Source: Bacteroidaceae bacterium
Lineage (GTDB): Bacteria > Bacteroidota > Bacteroidia > Bacteroidales > Bacteroidaceae
Length of the DNA stretch: 46,411 nt
NCBI GenBank assembly: GCA_017958545.1
Contig: JAGDCM010000047.1
Coordinates: 1-46,411, forward strand
Direction: 5' to 3'
Part shown: one piece after another, positions 26,192-32,733 of the stretch
Numbering within the stretch: position 1 is the first letter of the stretch
How the letters are laid out: the number at the start of each line of letters is the position of its first letter
The notes under the pieces: generated by a model
Told to the model about the DNA's origin: nothing
What the model saw: the letters and a program-made list of their open reading frames with translations, nothing else
The model's database searches: none
Made by a program: the position numbers and the translations under genes

Positions 26192-26199
26192 CAAAGGTA
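26192..26199 (-). promoter_or_regulatory. TACCTTTG promoter of the fucose-type operon
   Basis: The box matches TAnnTTTG, with TTG at 26218-26220 (18-base spacing) as -33 element. The leader is about 25 nt. The proximal operator repeat begins 4 bases beyond the -33 element. Confidence 0.7.
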
Positions 26200-26223
26200 C
26201 GGTTTATTGTTCTATTTCAATGC

Positions 26224-26260
26224 GACAAAATTGACATTTAATAGGACAAAATTGACATTT
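26224..26260. promoter_or_regulatory. Twin direct repeat, probable AraC-type operator
   Basis: The 16-mer gacaaaattgacattt occurs exactly at 26224-26239 and 26245-26260, a 21-bp period that puts both on one face of the helix, as in araI1-araI2. It ends 10 bases from the cydB stop and sits just upstream of the promoter -33 element. Confidence 0.7.
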
Positions 26261-26270
26261 CCCATTTTTC

Positions 26271-27416
26271 TTAATAAGCATGACCGCTCTCTATTTCCTC
26301 CTTATCCAGCTTTTTTGCGTCAATCTTATACCAGCAGTACACAATATATGCCAGGACGAAGGGCACCAGCAGCGACACGTAGAACATTGTGCGCAATGTG
26401 AATTCGCTGCTGCACGAATTGGCTATGGTGAGCGACGACTGCAGGTCTGCCGTAGAGGGATAGTATGCCGTCTGCCCCCACCCGGCGCACAGCAGCAGAG
26501 CGAGCACCGTCATCACCGTTCCCACGCCCGCAGGCCATATTCCGCAGTAGTAGTCCTTCACGAGCAATGTCTTTCCGATACCGTAGAGCACACCCACTAC
26601 GCCGACGAGCAACAGCACGGTGAGAGGCCACATCGTGAGGAAGTTAGCGAGATACTTGTAGGGCTCCACCGTCACCTCTCCGCTTGCATTCACGGCATAA
26701 CCGTCCTTGAGCAGCAGATGCACCAGATAGTACACGAAGAGCAGCACAAACACTCCTGCCGCACTCAGCAGTCGCGTGCGTCCTCTCCTGCGTATATCCT
26801 CGTCGGCCACGTTGTTCATCACATAGAGTATACCGAGCGTGCGTGCAAGGAACACCACAGCCAGACCCAGCACCAGCACGTGCGGATTCAGCAGGGCATC
26901 CAGTCCGTGCGAAGCGTTTGCCCAGCGACTTATCACGGGTGTCAGGGCTCCCGCGTCTATCATATTGTTCTTCTCCACGATGAAGTTCGACCCCTCGAAG
27001 AATGTCGCCACAGCACCGCCCAGCAGGAGCGGTCCCACAATGCCGTTGAGCACGAGGAAGAAGCGGAACACCGACGGGCCCAGTATGTTGCCCAGTTTGT
27101 TCTGGAACTCATAGCTCACCGCCTGCAATACGAATGTCAGCAGGATGGCCATCCACAACCAGTACGCACCGCCGAACGAGGTGGAATAAAACAGCGGGAA
27201 CGATGCGAAGAACGCACCGCCGAATGTCACCAGCGTGGTGAATGTGAATTCCCACTTGCGCCCTGTGGAGTTAATCACCAGACGACACCCTGCGTCCGTT
27301 GCTCCGAGACTGTTCACCATCGAGTTGGCACCCTGCACAAACAGCAGGAACACCAGTATAGCTCCCAGGAGCGACACTATAAACCACCAATACTGCTGCA
27401 AAAATACGTATGTCAT
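26271..27416 (-). CDS. cydB: Cytochrome bd ubiquinol oxidase subunit II
   Basis: The 381-residue integral membrane subunit pairs with CydA in the oxygen-reducing quinol oxidase. About nine helices are visible, and the N-terminus QQYWWFIVSLLGAILVFLLF and GADSMV-like VQGANSMVNSLG segment are typical of the Bacteroidetes form. It follows cydA after a 46-base patch of taaactg repeats. The oxidase allows growth at very low oxygen (nanaerobic respiration) and detoxifies oxygen in otherwise anaerobic bacteria. The start ATG at 27416 directly abuts the patch. Confidence 0.93.
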   Translation of the reverse strand: MTYVFLQQYWWFIVSLLGAILVFLLFVQGANSMVNSLGATDAGCRLVINSTGRKWEFTFTTLVTFGGAFFASFPLFYSTSFGGAYWLWMAILLTFVLQAVSYEFQNKLGNILGPSVFRFFLVLNGIVGPLLLGGAVATFFEGSNFIVEKNNMIDAGALTPVISRWANASHGLDALLNPHVLVLGLAVVFLARTLGILYVMNNVADEDIRRRGRTRLLSAAGVFVLLFVYYLVHLLLKDGYAVNASGEVTVEPYKYLANFLTMWPLTVLLLVGVVGVLYGIGKTLLVKDYYCGIWPAGVGTVMTVLALLLCAGWGQTAYYPSTADLQSSLTIANSCSSEFTLRTMFYVSLLVPFVLAYIVYCWYKIDAKKLDKEEIESGHAY

Positions 27417-27468
27417 ATCTCTAAACTCTAAACTGTAAACTGTAAACTGTAAACTGTAAACTCTACCC
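27417..27468. repeat. taaactg tandem patch between cydA and cydB
   Basis: Four to five near-perfect copies of a 7-bp unit (aaactgt) fill the gap between the genes; the cydA stop codon TAG lies at its edge. It is one of the family of short patches found at gene ends in this window. Confidence 0.7.
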
Positions 27469-29019
27469 TCCCTTCTTTATCTGCTTCAGCATGATATTCA
27501 CCTCCACGGCGAGCAGCACCGTGAAGAGCACGAGGAAGATGCAGAATGTGGTCATCACACTCGACGCTCCCAGATTGCTCACCGATGCTCCCACGGGCAG
27601 CATGTCCTGTATGGTCCAGGGCTGGCGACCCAGTTCGGCCACCATCCATCCGCACTCCGATGCTATGTATGTCAGCGGCAGCAGGGCGATGGCCGTCCAA
27701 TAGTGCCATTTGGGCAGCGATGTCAGGCTTCTCTTCTCCCACAGCTTTTTGGGGAACCCGTACGATGCTGCGAGAACTGCGGCGAAGAACAGTATCAGCA
27801 GAGAGCCCATTCCCACCATGATGCGGAACGCCCAGAAGTTGGCAGCGACGGGCGGCACCAGTTCGGCCTCGTCCTTGATGTATCCGTAGCCGAAATACGG
27901 CATATTCTCTTTCAGTATCGCCAGCTGCTGTTCCTTGCGCCAAGTGAAGTTCAGGTCGGGAGCCTCTCCTGCTAGGAAGGCCTTCTCGTCCGCTGCGTCG
28001 CGTCGGTAGTTCTGCAGCGCGGCGATGGCCAGCTTACCCCTGTTTATCTTCTCCTGAGCCGAGGGTTCCTTCGTACCGTCCTCGCGCACGTATCCTTTCA
28101 ATATATCGTTGATGCCGGGCACGTAGCCGTTGAAGTCGTTTGTTGCCATGAAGGAGAGAGCGTACGGCACCTCTATGCCCTCAATGATTTTGAGACCCTG
28201 CCCCCGTCCGCCGTCGTAGAGCGCCTCCATTGCAGCCAGTTTCATGGGTTGCACGGCAGCCACATCCTGTGCCGACTTGTGTCCCGTGGCCGCTGTCAGC
28301 AGGGCAGCCGCAAGACCCACCCACGCTCCTATCCTCATGCTCTTGAGCGCCATCTCCTCCTCGCGCTTCTTCATGAGATACCAGCAGCACACCGCCACGC
28401 AGAACACACCGCCCACAATCCAAGCGGAGGTCACCGTGTGACAGAATTTCGACACGGCGAAGGGCGAGAGCGCCACATCGGCAAACGATGTCATCTCGTT
28501 GCGCATCGTGTCGGGGTTGAATTCGCAGCCCACCGGATACTGCATCCATGCGTTTGCCACCAGTATCCACCAGGCCGATATCGTCGCACCCAGTCCCGTG
28601 AGCCATGTCGAGGCCAGATGGAAACCGCGCGACACCTTCTCCCATCCGAAATACATCACGGCCACGAAGGTCGACTCCATGAAGAATGCCACGATACCCT
28701 CCACAGCGAGCGGAGCGCCGAAGATGTCGCCCACGAACCATGAGTAGTTCGACCAGTTGGTGCCGAACTCGAATTCCAGTATGATACCCGTGGCCACACC
28801 CATCGCAAAGTTCACACCGAAGAGCCTCTGCCAGAATATCGCTGTGCGGCGCCAGAAGGGTTTCTTCGTGCGATAGTAGCATGTCTCCATGATACCCATG
28901 ATGACGGCAAGTCCCAGCGTCAGCGGCACGAACAGCCAGTGATAGATTGCCGTCAGGGCAAACTGTGCTCTCGACCAGTCCACGGTCTCCGCAAGTGTTG
29001 ATAACAGAATGTTTTGCAT
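27463..29019 (-). CDS. cydA: Cytochrome bd ubiquinol oxidase subunit I
   Basis: The 518-residue subunit binds haems b558, b595 and d and the quinol. The first helix has AIYHWLFVPLTLGL with the haem-ligand histidine; GIEVPYALSFMATND begins the quinol-binding Q loop; GWMVAELGRQPW is the classic conserved block in the C-terminal half. The Q loop is of moderate length. The gene is preceded by a DUF4492 gene (6-base gap) and followed by cydB, the standard order in Bacteroidetes. Confidence 0.96.
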   Translation of the reverse strand: MQNILLSTLAETVDWSRAQFALTAIYHWLFVPLTLGLAVIMGIMETCYYRTKKPFWRRTAIFWQRLFGVNFAMGVATGIILEFEFGTNWSNYSWFVGDIFGAPLAVEGIVAFFMESTFVAVMYFGWEKVSRGFHLASTWLTGLGATISAWWILVANAWMQYPVGCEFNPDTMRNEMTSFADVALSPFAVSKFCHTVTSAWIVGGVFCVAVCCWYLMKKREEEMALKSMRIGAWVGLAAALLTAATGHKSAQDVAAVQPMKLAAMEALYDGGRGQGLKIIEGIEVPYALSFMATNDFNGYVPGINDILKGYVREDGTKEPSAQEKINRGKLAIAALQNYRRDAADEKAFLAGEAPDLNFTWRKEQQLAILKENMPYFGYGYIKDEAELVPPVAANFWAFRIMVGMGSLLILFFAAVLAASYGFPKKLWEKRSLTSLPKWHYWTAIALLPLTYIASECGWMVAELGRQPWTIQDMLPVGASVSNLGASSVMTTFCIFLVLFTVLLAVEVNIMLKQIKKGG

Positions 29020-29025
29020 GATATT

Positions 29026-29241
29026 CTATGGATTAAGTATTTGCGATGCCACATAGTCAGCCTCCCCGCCCTCCTCAGCGTGCTGTTTCAGGAAGTCGGG
29101 AAAGAAGAACAGTTTCAGTATGATGAATATTATGAACAGTTTCACTATGATGACGAGCCACAGCGTGCGTCCCAGCCGCATCTGCCGGAACCCGTCGTAA
29201 TACAGGTCGAACACCCGGTATATGAAGTTGTTTTTTTGCAT
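29026..29241 (-). CDS. DUF4492 small membrane protein of the cyd operon
   Basis: The 71-residue protein has an amphipathic N-terminal part (NFIYRVFDLYYDGFRQMRLG), one transmembrane helix (LWLVIIVKLFIIFIILKLFF) and a polar tail. Such proteins stand ahead of cydA in Bacteroidetes and some Epsilonproteobacteria; they may aid assembly of the oxidase, by analogy with small subunits such as CydX, but this is not established. ATG at 29241 is chosen over 29265 because the promoter box overlaps the latter. Confidence 0.85.
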   Translation of the reverse strand: MQKNNFIYRVFDLYYDGFRQMRLGRTLWLVIIVKLFIIFIILKLFFFPDFLKQHAEEGGEADYVASQILNP

Positions 29242-29262
29242 AGATTTGAGGTTATAGCATTG

Positions 29263-29270
29263 CAAAGATA
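29263..29270 (-). promoter_or_regulatory. TATCTTTG promoter box of the cyd operon
   Basis: This TAnnTTTG match lies 21 bases before the DUF4492 ATG. Confidence 0.65.
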
Positions 29271-29629
29271 CGGATTTTTTCTAACAATGCACAGTTTGTG
29301 CGTTTTTTTTTCGTTATTGCGGTGTCTCATGAGTACGTTTGTGCTATATTGTTTCATCATCGCGGTGGGAAAGTTGCGTTGATACTTTTGGGAAAATGAG
29401 TTGTTTTTTTATAAAAACCACAAAAACAAAATTTAGAATCGGGCGTTATCTGCAATGTCGCACCCTGCCAGCCCGGTCGTTGCGAACCGTCGACGCGGTC
29501 GTTTCGGAGTCGCGGTCCGGTTACTTCGGAGTTTCGTGCATGAATTAGTCACTTAGTCGCTTACTTTCTGCTTTTCTGACTTTCTCATGAAATCATCCAT
29601 ATTAATGGCATCTTCCCCCACTCTTCGCC
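29271..29629. other. Intergenic region without a recognised gene
   Basis: The left part is AT-rich. From 29450 to 29545 it turns GC-rich with repeated gtcgt/cggag units (gcgaaccgtcgacgcggtcg, then cggagtcgcggtccgg). I found no gene, tRNA or clear promoter facing either neighbour. Confidence 0.4.
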
Positions 29630-29717
29630 CGTTCAGTCTGCGAGGAGTCTGCGAGGAGACTGCGAGGAGTGTGCGAGGAGCTGCGAGAGTTTTCGGAGTT
29701 TCCTCGCAGACTGAACG
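29630..29717. repeat. 17-bp perfect inverted repeat enclosing tandem tgcgaggag units
   Basis: The arm at 29630-29646 is the exact complement of 29701-29717. Between them tgcgaggag recurs four times in about 45 bases with spacers of 1-2 bases, and the right arm is followed by a second actgaacg. It resembles a mobile or structured repeat rather than a terminator; there is no coding sense in it. Confidence 0.7.
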
Positions 29718-29813
29718 TATACTGAACGTAATCTATAAAGGGGAAGATAAGACTTTGGCTATTGGCTCTCGAGCCACATACAAAAGTCAATTATAAAGTC
29801 CTAAAACAACATT

Positions 29814-29837
29814 AAAGGCCGCTTTCGGGCGGCCTTT
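29814..29837. terminator. GC-rich hairpin at the end of the SDR gene
   Basis: A 9-bp perfect stem (aaaggccgc with gcggccttt) around a 6-base loop lies 20 bases past the SDR stop. Short T-runs flank it on both strands, so it may act in both directions. Confidence 0.65.
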
Positions 29838-29856
29838 CCAGATAATTAAAAGTTAT

Positions 29857-30570
29857 TTATATCCTTTTATATAAACAATAAGGAATAATCTTGTATATTA
29901 CGGCTAATATGTGCCAACGTTTAGTTACGTAAGCCTTAGACTTCTTTTTGCGAATAGCAGCAATTATTTGACCCGCAACTTTTTCTGCAGGCATAACCCA
30001 AAACAGACCTTCTCCTTTTGCCATTGCCGTATCAACAAGTCCTGGGCGAATGTCTGTAACTATTATATGGCCACCGCTTTTAAAAGCCTTTTTACGCAGG
30101 GATTCCATATAGTTAATTTGGTAGGCTTTAGTCGCACTATAGGCAGGTGCCATTGGTTCACCGCGAAGACCACCGACAGAAGTGATTGCAACTAAATGTC
30201 CGTAGCCTTGTTGCTCGAGAATATGATATATTGTATTAACAACAAATGTCCATCCTACAACATTTGTATCAATCGTTGGTCGCTCTATGGCATAGTCAAG
30301 CGTGGCGTTAATGTCACCTGTACCAGAACACAAGATAGCAAGATCAATGTGTCCCAGCTCTTTGTAAAGCGCATTGATGGCTTGATCCGTCTCTTCGATA
30401 TTAGTAATGTCTGCTTTCGCTGCGACAGCTTTAGATGGATATTTTTGAAGTAATTCGCCAAGCAGATTTGTTCGTCTCCCGACTATGCCGATACGATTAT
30501 CTGCGTTTGCATATTTCTCAAAAAGAGTTTTTCCAATACCTGACGTTGCTCCTATGATTACGATATTCAT
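29857..30570 (-). CDS. Short-chain dehydrogenase/reductase
   Basis: The 237-residue classical SDR has the cofactor motif GATSGIG (7-13), the CSGTGD segment in place of the usual NNAG, and the catalytic Ser with YSATKAY (Tyr and Lys four apart). The C-terminal end is basic and hydrophobic (ILAVIYKIIPYCLYKRI), suggesting membrane association as in some lipid or sugar SDRs. The substrate is unknown. The gene is markedly AT-rich compared with neighbours left of 29 kb and right of 32.7 kb, consistent with transfer into the region. A terminator follows it. There is a 62-base gap from the next gene upstream. Confidence 0.85.
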   Translation of the reverse strand: MNIVIIGATSGIGKTLFEKYANADNRIGIVGRRTNLLGELLQKYPSKAVAAKADITNIEETDQAINALYKELGHIDLAILCSGTGDINATLDYAIERPTIDTNVVGWTFVVNTIYHILEQQGYGHLVAITSVGGLRGEPMAPAYSATKAYQINYMESLRKKAFKSGGHIIVTDIRPGLVDTAMAKGEGLFWVMPAEKVAGQIIAAIRKKKSKAYVTKRWHILAVIYKIIPYCLYKRI

Positions 30571-30632
30571 TTCGTTCTATCTTGACAACTTATTTACTTC
30601 GTATTTTTGAGGGAACACAACCCTGCATAAGG

Positions 30633-31313
30633 TTATAATTTGCTGACCATATGTTCTTTTTCAACTTCGTAAGCAAATAGTTCTTTTTGGATAAACTCGC
30701 AAAAACGCTCTCTGCTAGCTGGAACATTATCCGCAAAAACTTTATGATTCAATTCATCATACTTCTTTTTCATTTTCTCATCATTTTTAGAGTATGAAAA
30801 TGTGCGCCTGGAAGTACTGTATGTAACGTCTAAAGTTTTTTTATTTCTTTCAAGTATGGGATATTCATTTTTAATCGTACCAAATGCGTCAAAATTATCA
30901 AACAACTCCCATTCACATTTGTTAGGTCCGTCAATGGACTGCCCTGTGTTTTTCTTCAATATTTTCCGAATCAAAATACCCCCAAACGCGAAATTATGGT
31001 TCACATCAACCATGCCATCTTTACCCTCAAAACGACTGTATGAACTCTGGAAGGTTAAATCAATTCCACTTTTGTGAAAAAACCAACGACAAGCATCCAT
31101 GTCGCGAGGATATGTGATAATGTCTGGATGTTTTTTATTACAAAAATAAAACTCAATCTCTAGGAAATAGTATTCCTCTCCATTTTTATTAATGTGGTAA
31201 TTTGTGAATATTTCTTTTGCCACCTTATCGAAAACCTCCTTTATCTCATCCGAACTGGCATCACCAGGAATGCACATCAGTTTCTTTAATTCTTGTTGAA
31301 TCTCGTTTTTCAT
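30633..31313 (-). CDS. Hypothetical protein, possibly methylpurine-DNA-glycosylase-like
   Basis: The 226-residue product is not firmly recognised. Four blocks occur in the order seen in AAG/MPG-type 3-methyladenine DNA glycosylases: EEYYFLEIEFYF (compare the IVETEAYL strand with its catalytic Glu), ACRWFFHKSGIDLTFQ (compare the YxxYG segment), FGGILIRKIL (compare AVLIRALEP) and IDGPNKCEWELF (compare GPGKLxxALGI). The match is from memory and weak, and the spacing is compressed. No signal peptide or membrane helix is seen. ATG at 31313 is used because MKNEIQQELKKL makes a sensible start. It is AT-rich and lies in a minus-strand cluster with a small membrane protein and a deiminase-like gene. 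Confidence 0.6.
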   Translation of the reverse strand: MKNEIQQELKKLMCIPGDASSDEIKEVFDKVAKEIFTNYHINKNGEEYYFLEIEFYFCNKKHPDIITYPRDMDACRWFFHKSGIDLTFQSSYSRFEGKDGMVDVNHNFAFGGILIRKILKKNTGQSIDGPNKCEWELFDNFDAFGTIKNEYPILERNKKTLDVTYSTSRRTFSYSKNDEKMKKKYDELNHKVFADNVPASRERFCEFIQKELFAYEVEKEHMVSKL

Positions 31314-31389
31314 AGCTGTTTCTTTTAAATTTTTCCACAAAAATATAACAATGCATTGATTGCACCAAGATTTGTTTGATGTTTGTTAT

Positions 31390-31557
31390 TCAAGTTGGGC
31401 AATTTAATAATAATTCGATGTTCTTCACACTGTTTTTGATACTCCGTATCCAAAACGGAACAAGGAACCACATTAAACAACTAACCAAAACAAACACACC
31501 AAGAAGAATCAGAATGAAAAAACCTAATACTCCTAATCCACCGATAAATGCAGACAT
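31390..31557 (-). CDS. Small single-helix membrane protein, 55 residues
   Basis: The frame runs from ATG 31557 to TGA 31390 and reads MSAFIGGLGVLGFFILILLG, then VFVLVSCLMWFLVPFWIRSI and a polar tail KNSVKNIELLLNCPT. A hydrophobic stretch of about 35 residues followed by a positive, then amphipathic end is typical of small membrane proteins. It lies 24 bases after the deiminase-like gene and 76 before the next gene on the same strand. No family is recognised; its length and opposite-strand shadow make it easy to miss. Confidence 0.6.
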   Translation of the reverse strand: MSAFIGGLGVLGFFILILLGVFVLVSCLMWFLVPFWIRSIKNSVKNIELLLNCPT

Positions 31558-31581
31558 AATAACTCCTTTCTTTTAATAGGT

Positions 31582-32406
31582 TTAACATATAATATTCCAC
31601 GTTGAGCAGTTCAAGGCACCGCCTTCGCTGCAGAGACTTTCACATCCACATATCCGGCTGCAACGGCACATTGGAAATGCTGCCTCGATTTGAGCAAACG
31701 CCTCAAAATCCGTTTCCTCATTAAGCATCGGCACGAATATATCATTACCGACATGCAGGAAGTTGAGATAAGCCCAGCTGTTTGCCGTGTGACAGCCATA
31801 ATGAAGTTCTTCAATCTCAAAATAAGGACTCAGCGCATCCATGAGTCTCTTCCTTAACGCACGGTCGAAATCCCAATAATTGTTGAGCAGCACCCTACTC
31901 TCTCCCATATACCTCACCATACCGTCCGCATGGCCATAGATATCATATCTGTCCCACGGAATCAACACTGGTTCAGCCTCCAGGAGTTCCGACAACTCAT
32001 CCAACAGCTTGGAACTGCTATATTGTGGATTCTCTCCTAACACTTTGTCCGTCAATATCACTTTCTCGTCACAACTGATGACATTGCCACCGTCGATGTT
32101 TATCTGCGAGCGACAGACATCTATGCCCAGCTGATTCATGATATCACTCACATTCGGTTTATACTCCGGCGAGTCTTTCAAATAGTCAGGTTCGTAGCGA
32201 AACTGCACAAATTTATCCTCTCTCACCTGCACGGGCATATAGTCACGCGCCCAGATATGTAATGAGGAATGAGTGCAGGGAAGTTGCTCCCAAGCAATAT
32301 TACGTTTGCTAAGCGTAGCGATTAGAGATTTTCTTACATTTTGATACGACGGCGACTCAAGTCCTTCCGCAAAACAAACTTTGTTTGTTTTATTATTAAT
32401 AATCAT
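31582..32406 (-). CDS. Agmatine/peptidylarginine deiminase-family protein
   Basis: The 274-residue guanidine-modifying enzyme is a distant paralogue of aguA at 14524. Catalytic blocks are present: IWARDYMPV (51-59), IDGGNVI (104-110), YGHADGMVRY (157-166, the His-x-Asp pair in the GHADG form) and the nucleophile in EGGALNCSTWNI (Cys267). The stretch MCRCSRICGCESLC (246-259) before it is unusually rich in cysteine. No carbamoylputrescine amidase gene accompanies it, so the substrate is uncertain: agmatine, free arginine derivatives or peptide arginine. It is the first gene of an AT-rich minus-strand cluster. No signal peptide is seen, which argues against a secreted PPAD-like enzyme. Confidence 0.82.
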   Translation of the reverse strand: MIINNKTNKVCFAEGLESPSYQNVRKSLIATLSKRNIAWEQLPCTHSSLHIWARDYMPVQVREDKFVQFRYEPDYLKDSPEYKPNVSDIMNQLGIDVCRSQINIDGGNVISCDEKVILTDKVLGENPQYSSSKLLDELSELLEAEPVLIPWDRYDIYGHADGMVRYMGESRVLLNNYWDFDRALRKRLMDALSPYFEIEELHYGCHTANSWAYLNFLHVGNDIFVPMLNEETDFEAFAQIEAAFPMCRCSRICGCESLCSEGGALNCSTWNIIC

Positions 32407-32718
32407 ATTGTATTTAATTAATTATTAGATATTTAACACGCTCAAATTTTCACCGCAAAGGTCAATCTTTTTTCGCGAAGAAGCAAAATTTTTCGGTTAA
32501 TTTTTGTTAAAGTTTTTTGAAAAAGTTATTTAAAGATTTTATACAAATAATTACAAAATTAAATATGATTTTTTATCTTTTTCTGTTTACAGTTTAATGA
32601 AGACGCAAGAGAACAGAAAAAAGACATTTCACCTTAGACTTTAGACTTTAAACAACAAAAAAAACTCTTTAACCTATAACCTTTAACCTATAACCTTTAT
32701 TAATTCAACTAAAAACCT
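32407..32718. other. AT-rich intergenic region between divergent genes
   Basis: The stretch is about 75-80 percent A+T. At 32637-32704 it holds patches of tagactttagacttta and a near-perfect doublet aacctataaccttt. No gene is seen. The deiminase-like gene must start in its left part, but no exact TAnnTTTG box facing left is present; tgacctttg (32451-32459 on the minus strand) is the nearest. Confidence 0.45.
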
Positions 32719-32726
32719 TACCTTTG
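32719..32726 (+). promoter_or_regulatory. TACCTTTG promoter box for the GH128-like gene
   Basis: The box ends 7 bases before the ATG at 32734, so transcription should begin at or within a few bases of the start codon (leaderless message). Confidence 0.5.
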
Positions 32727-32733
32727 CAGCACC

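Noticed and set aside
26280-27431. A 383-codon plus-strand frame over cydB
   Set aside because: It mirrors the cydB frame, is rich in His, Gln and Arg and has no family resemblance.
29634-29717. Possible CRISPR array from the repeated tgcgaggag units
   Set aside because: The units are about 9 bases with 1-2 base spacers; there are no spacers of 25-40 bases and no cas gene nearby.
29587-29796. A 69-codon frame across the inverted repeat
   Set aside because: It reads through tandem repeats and both arms, so its sequence is repeat-derived and low in complexity.
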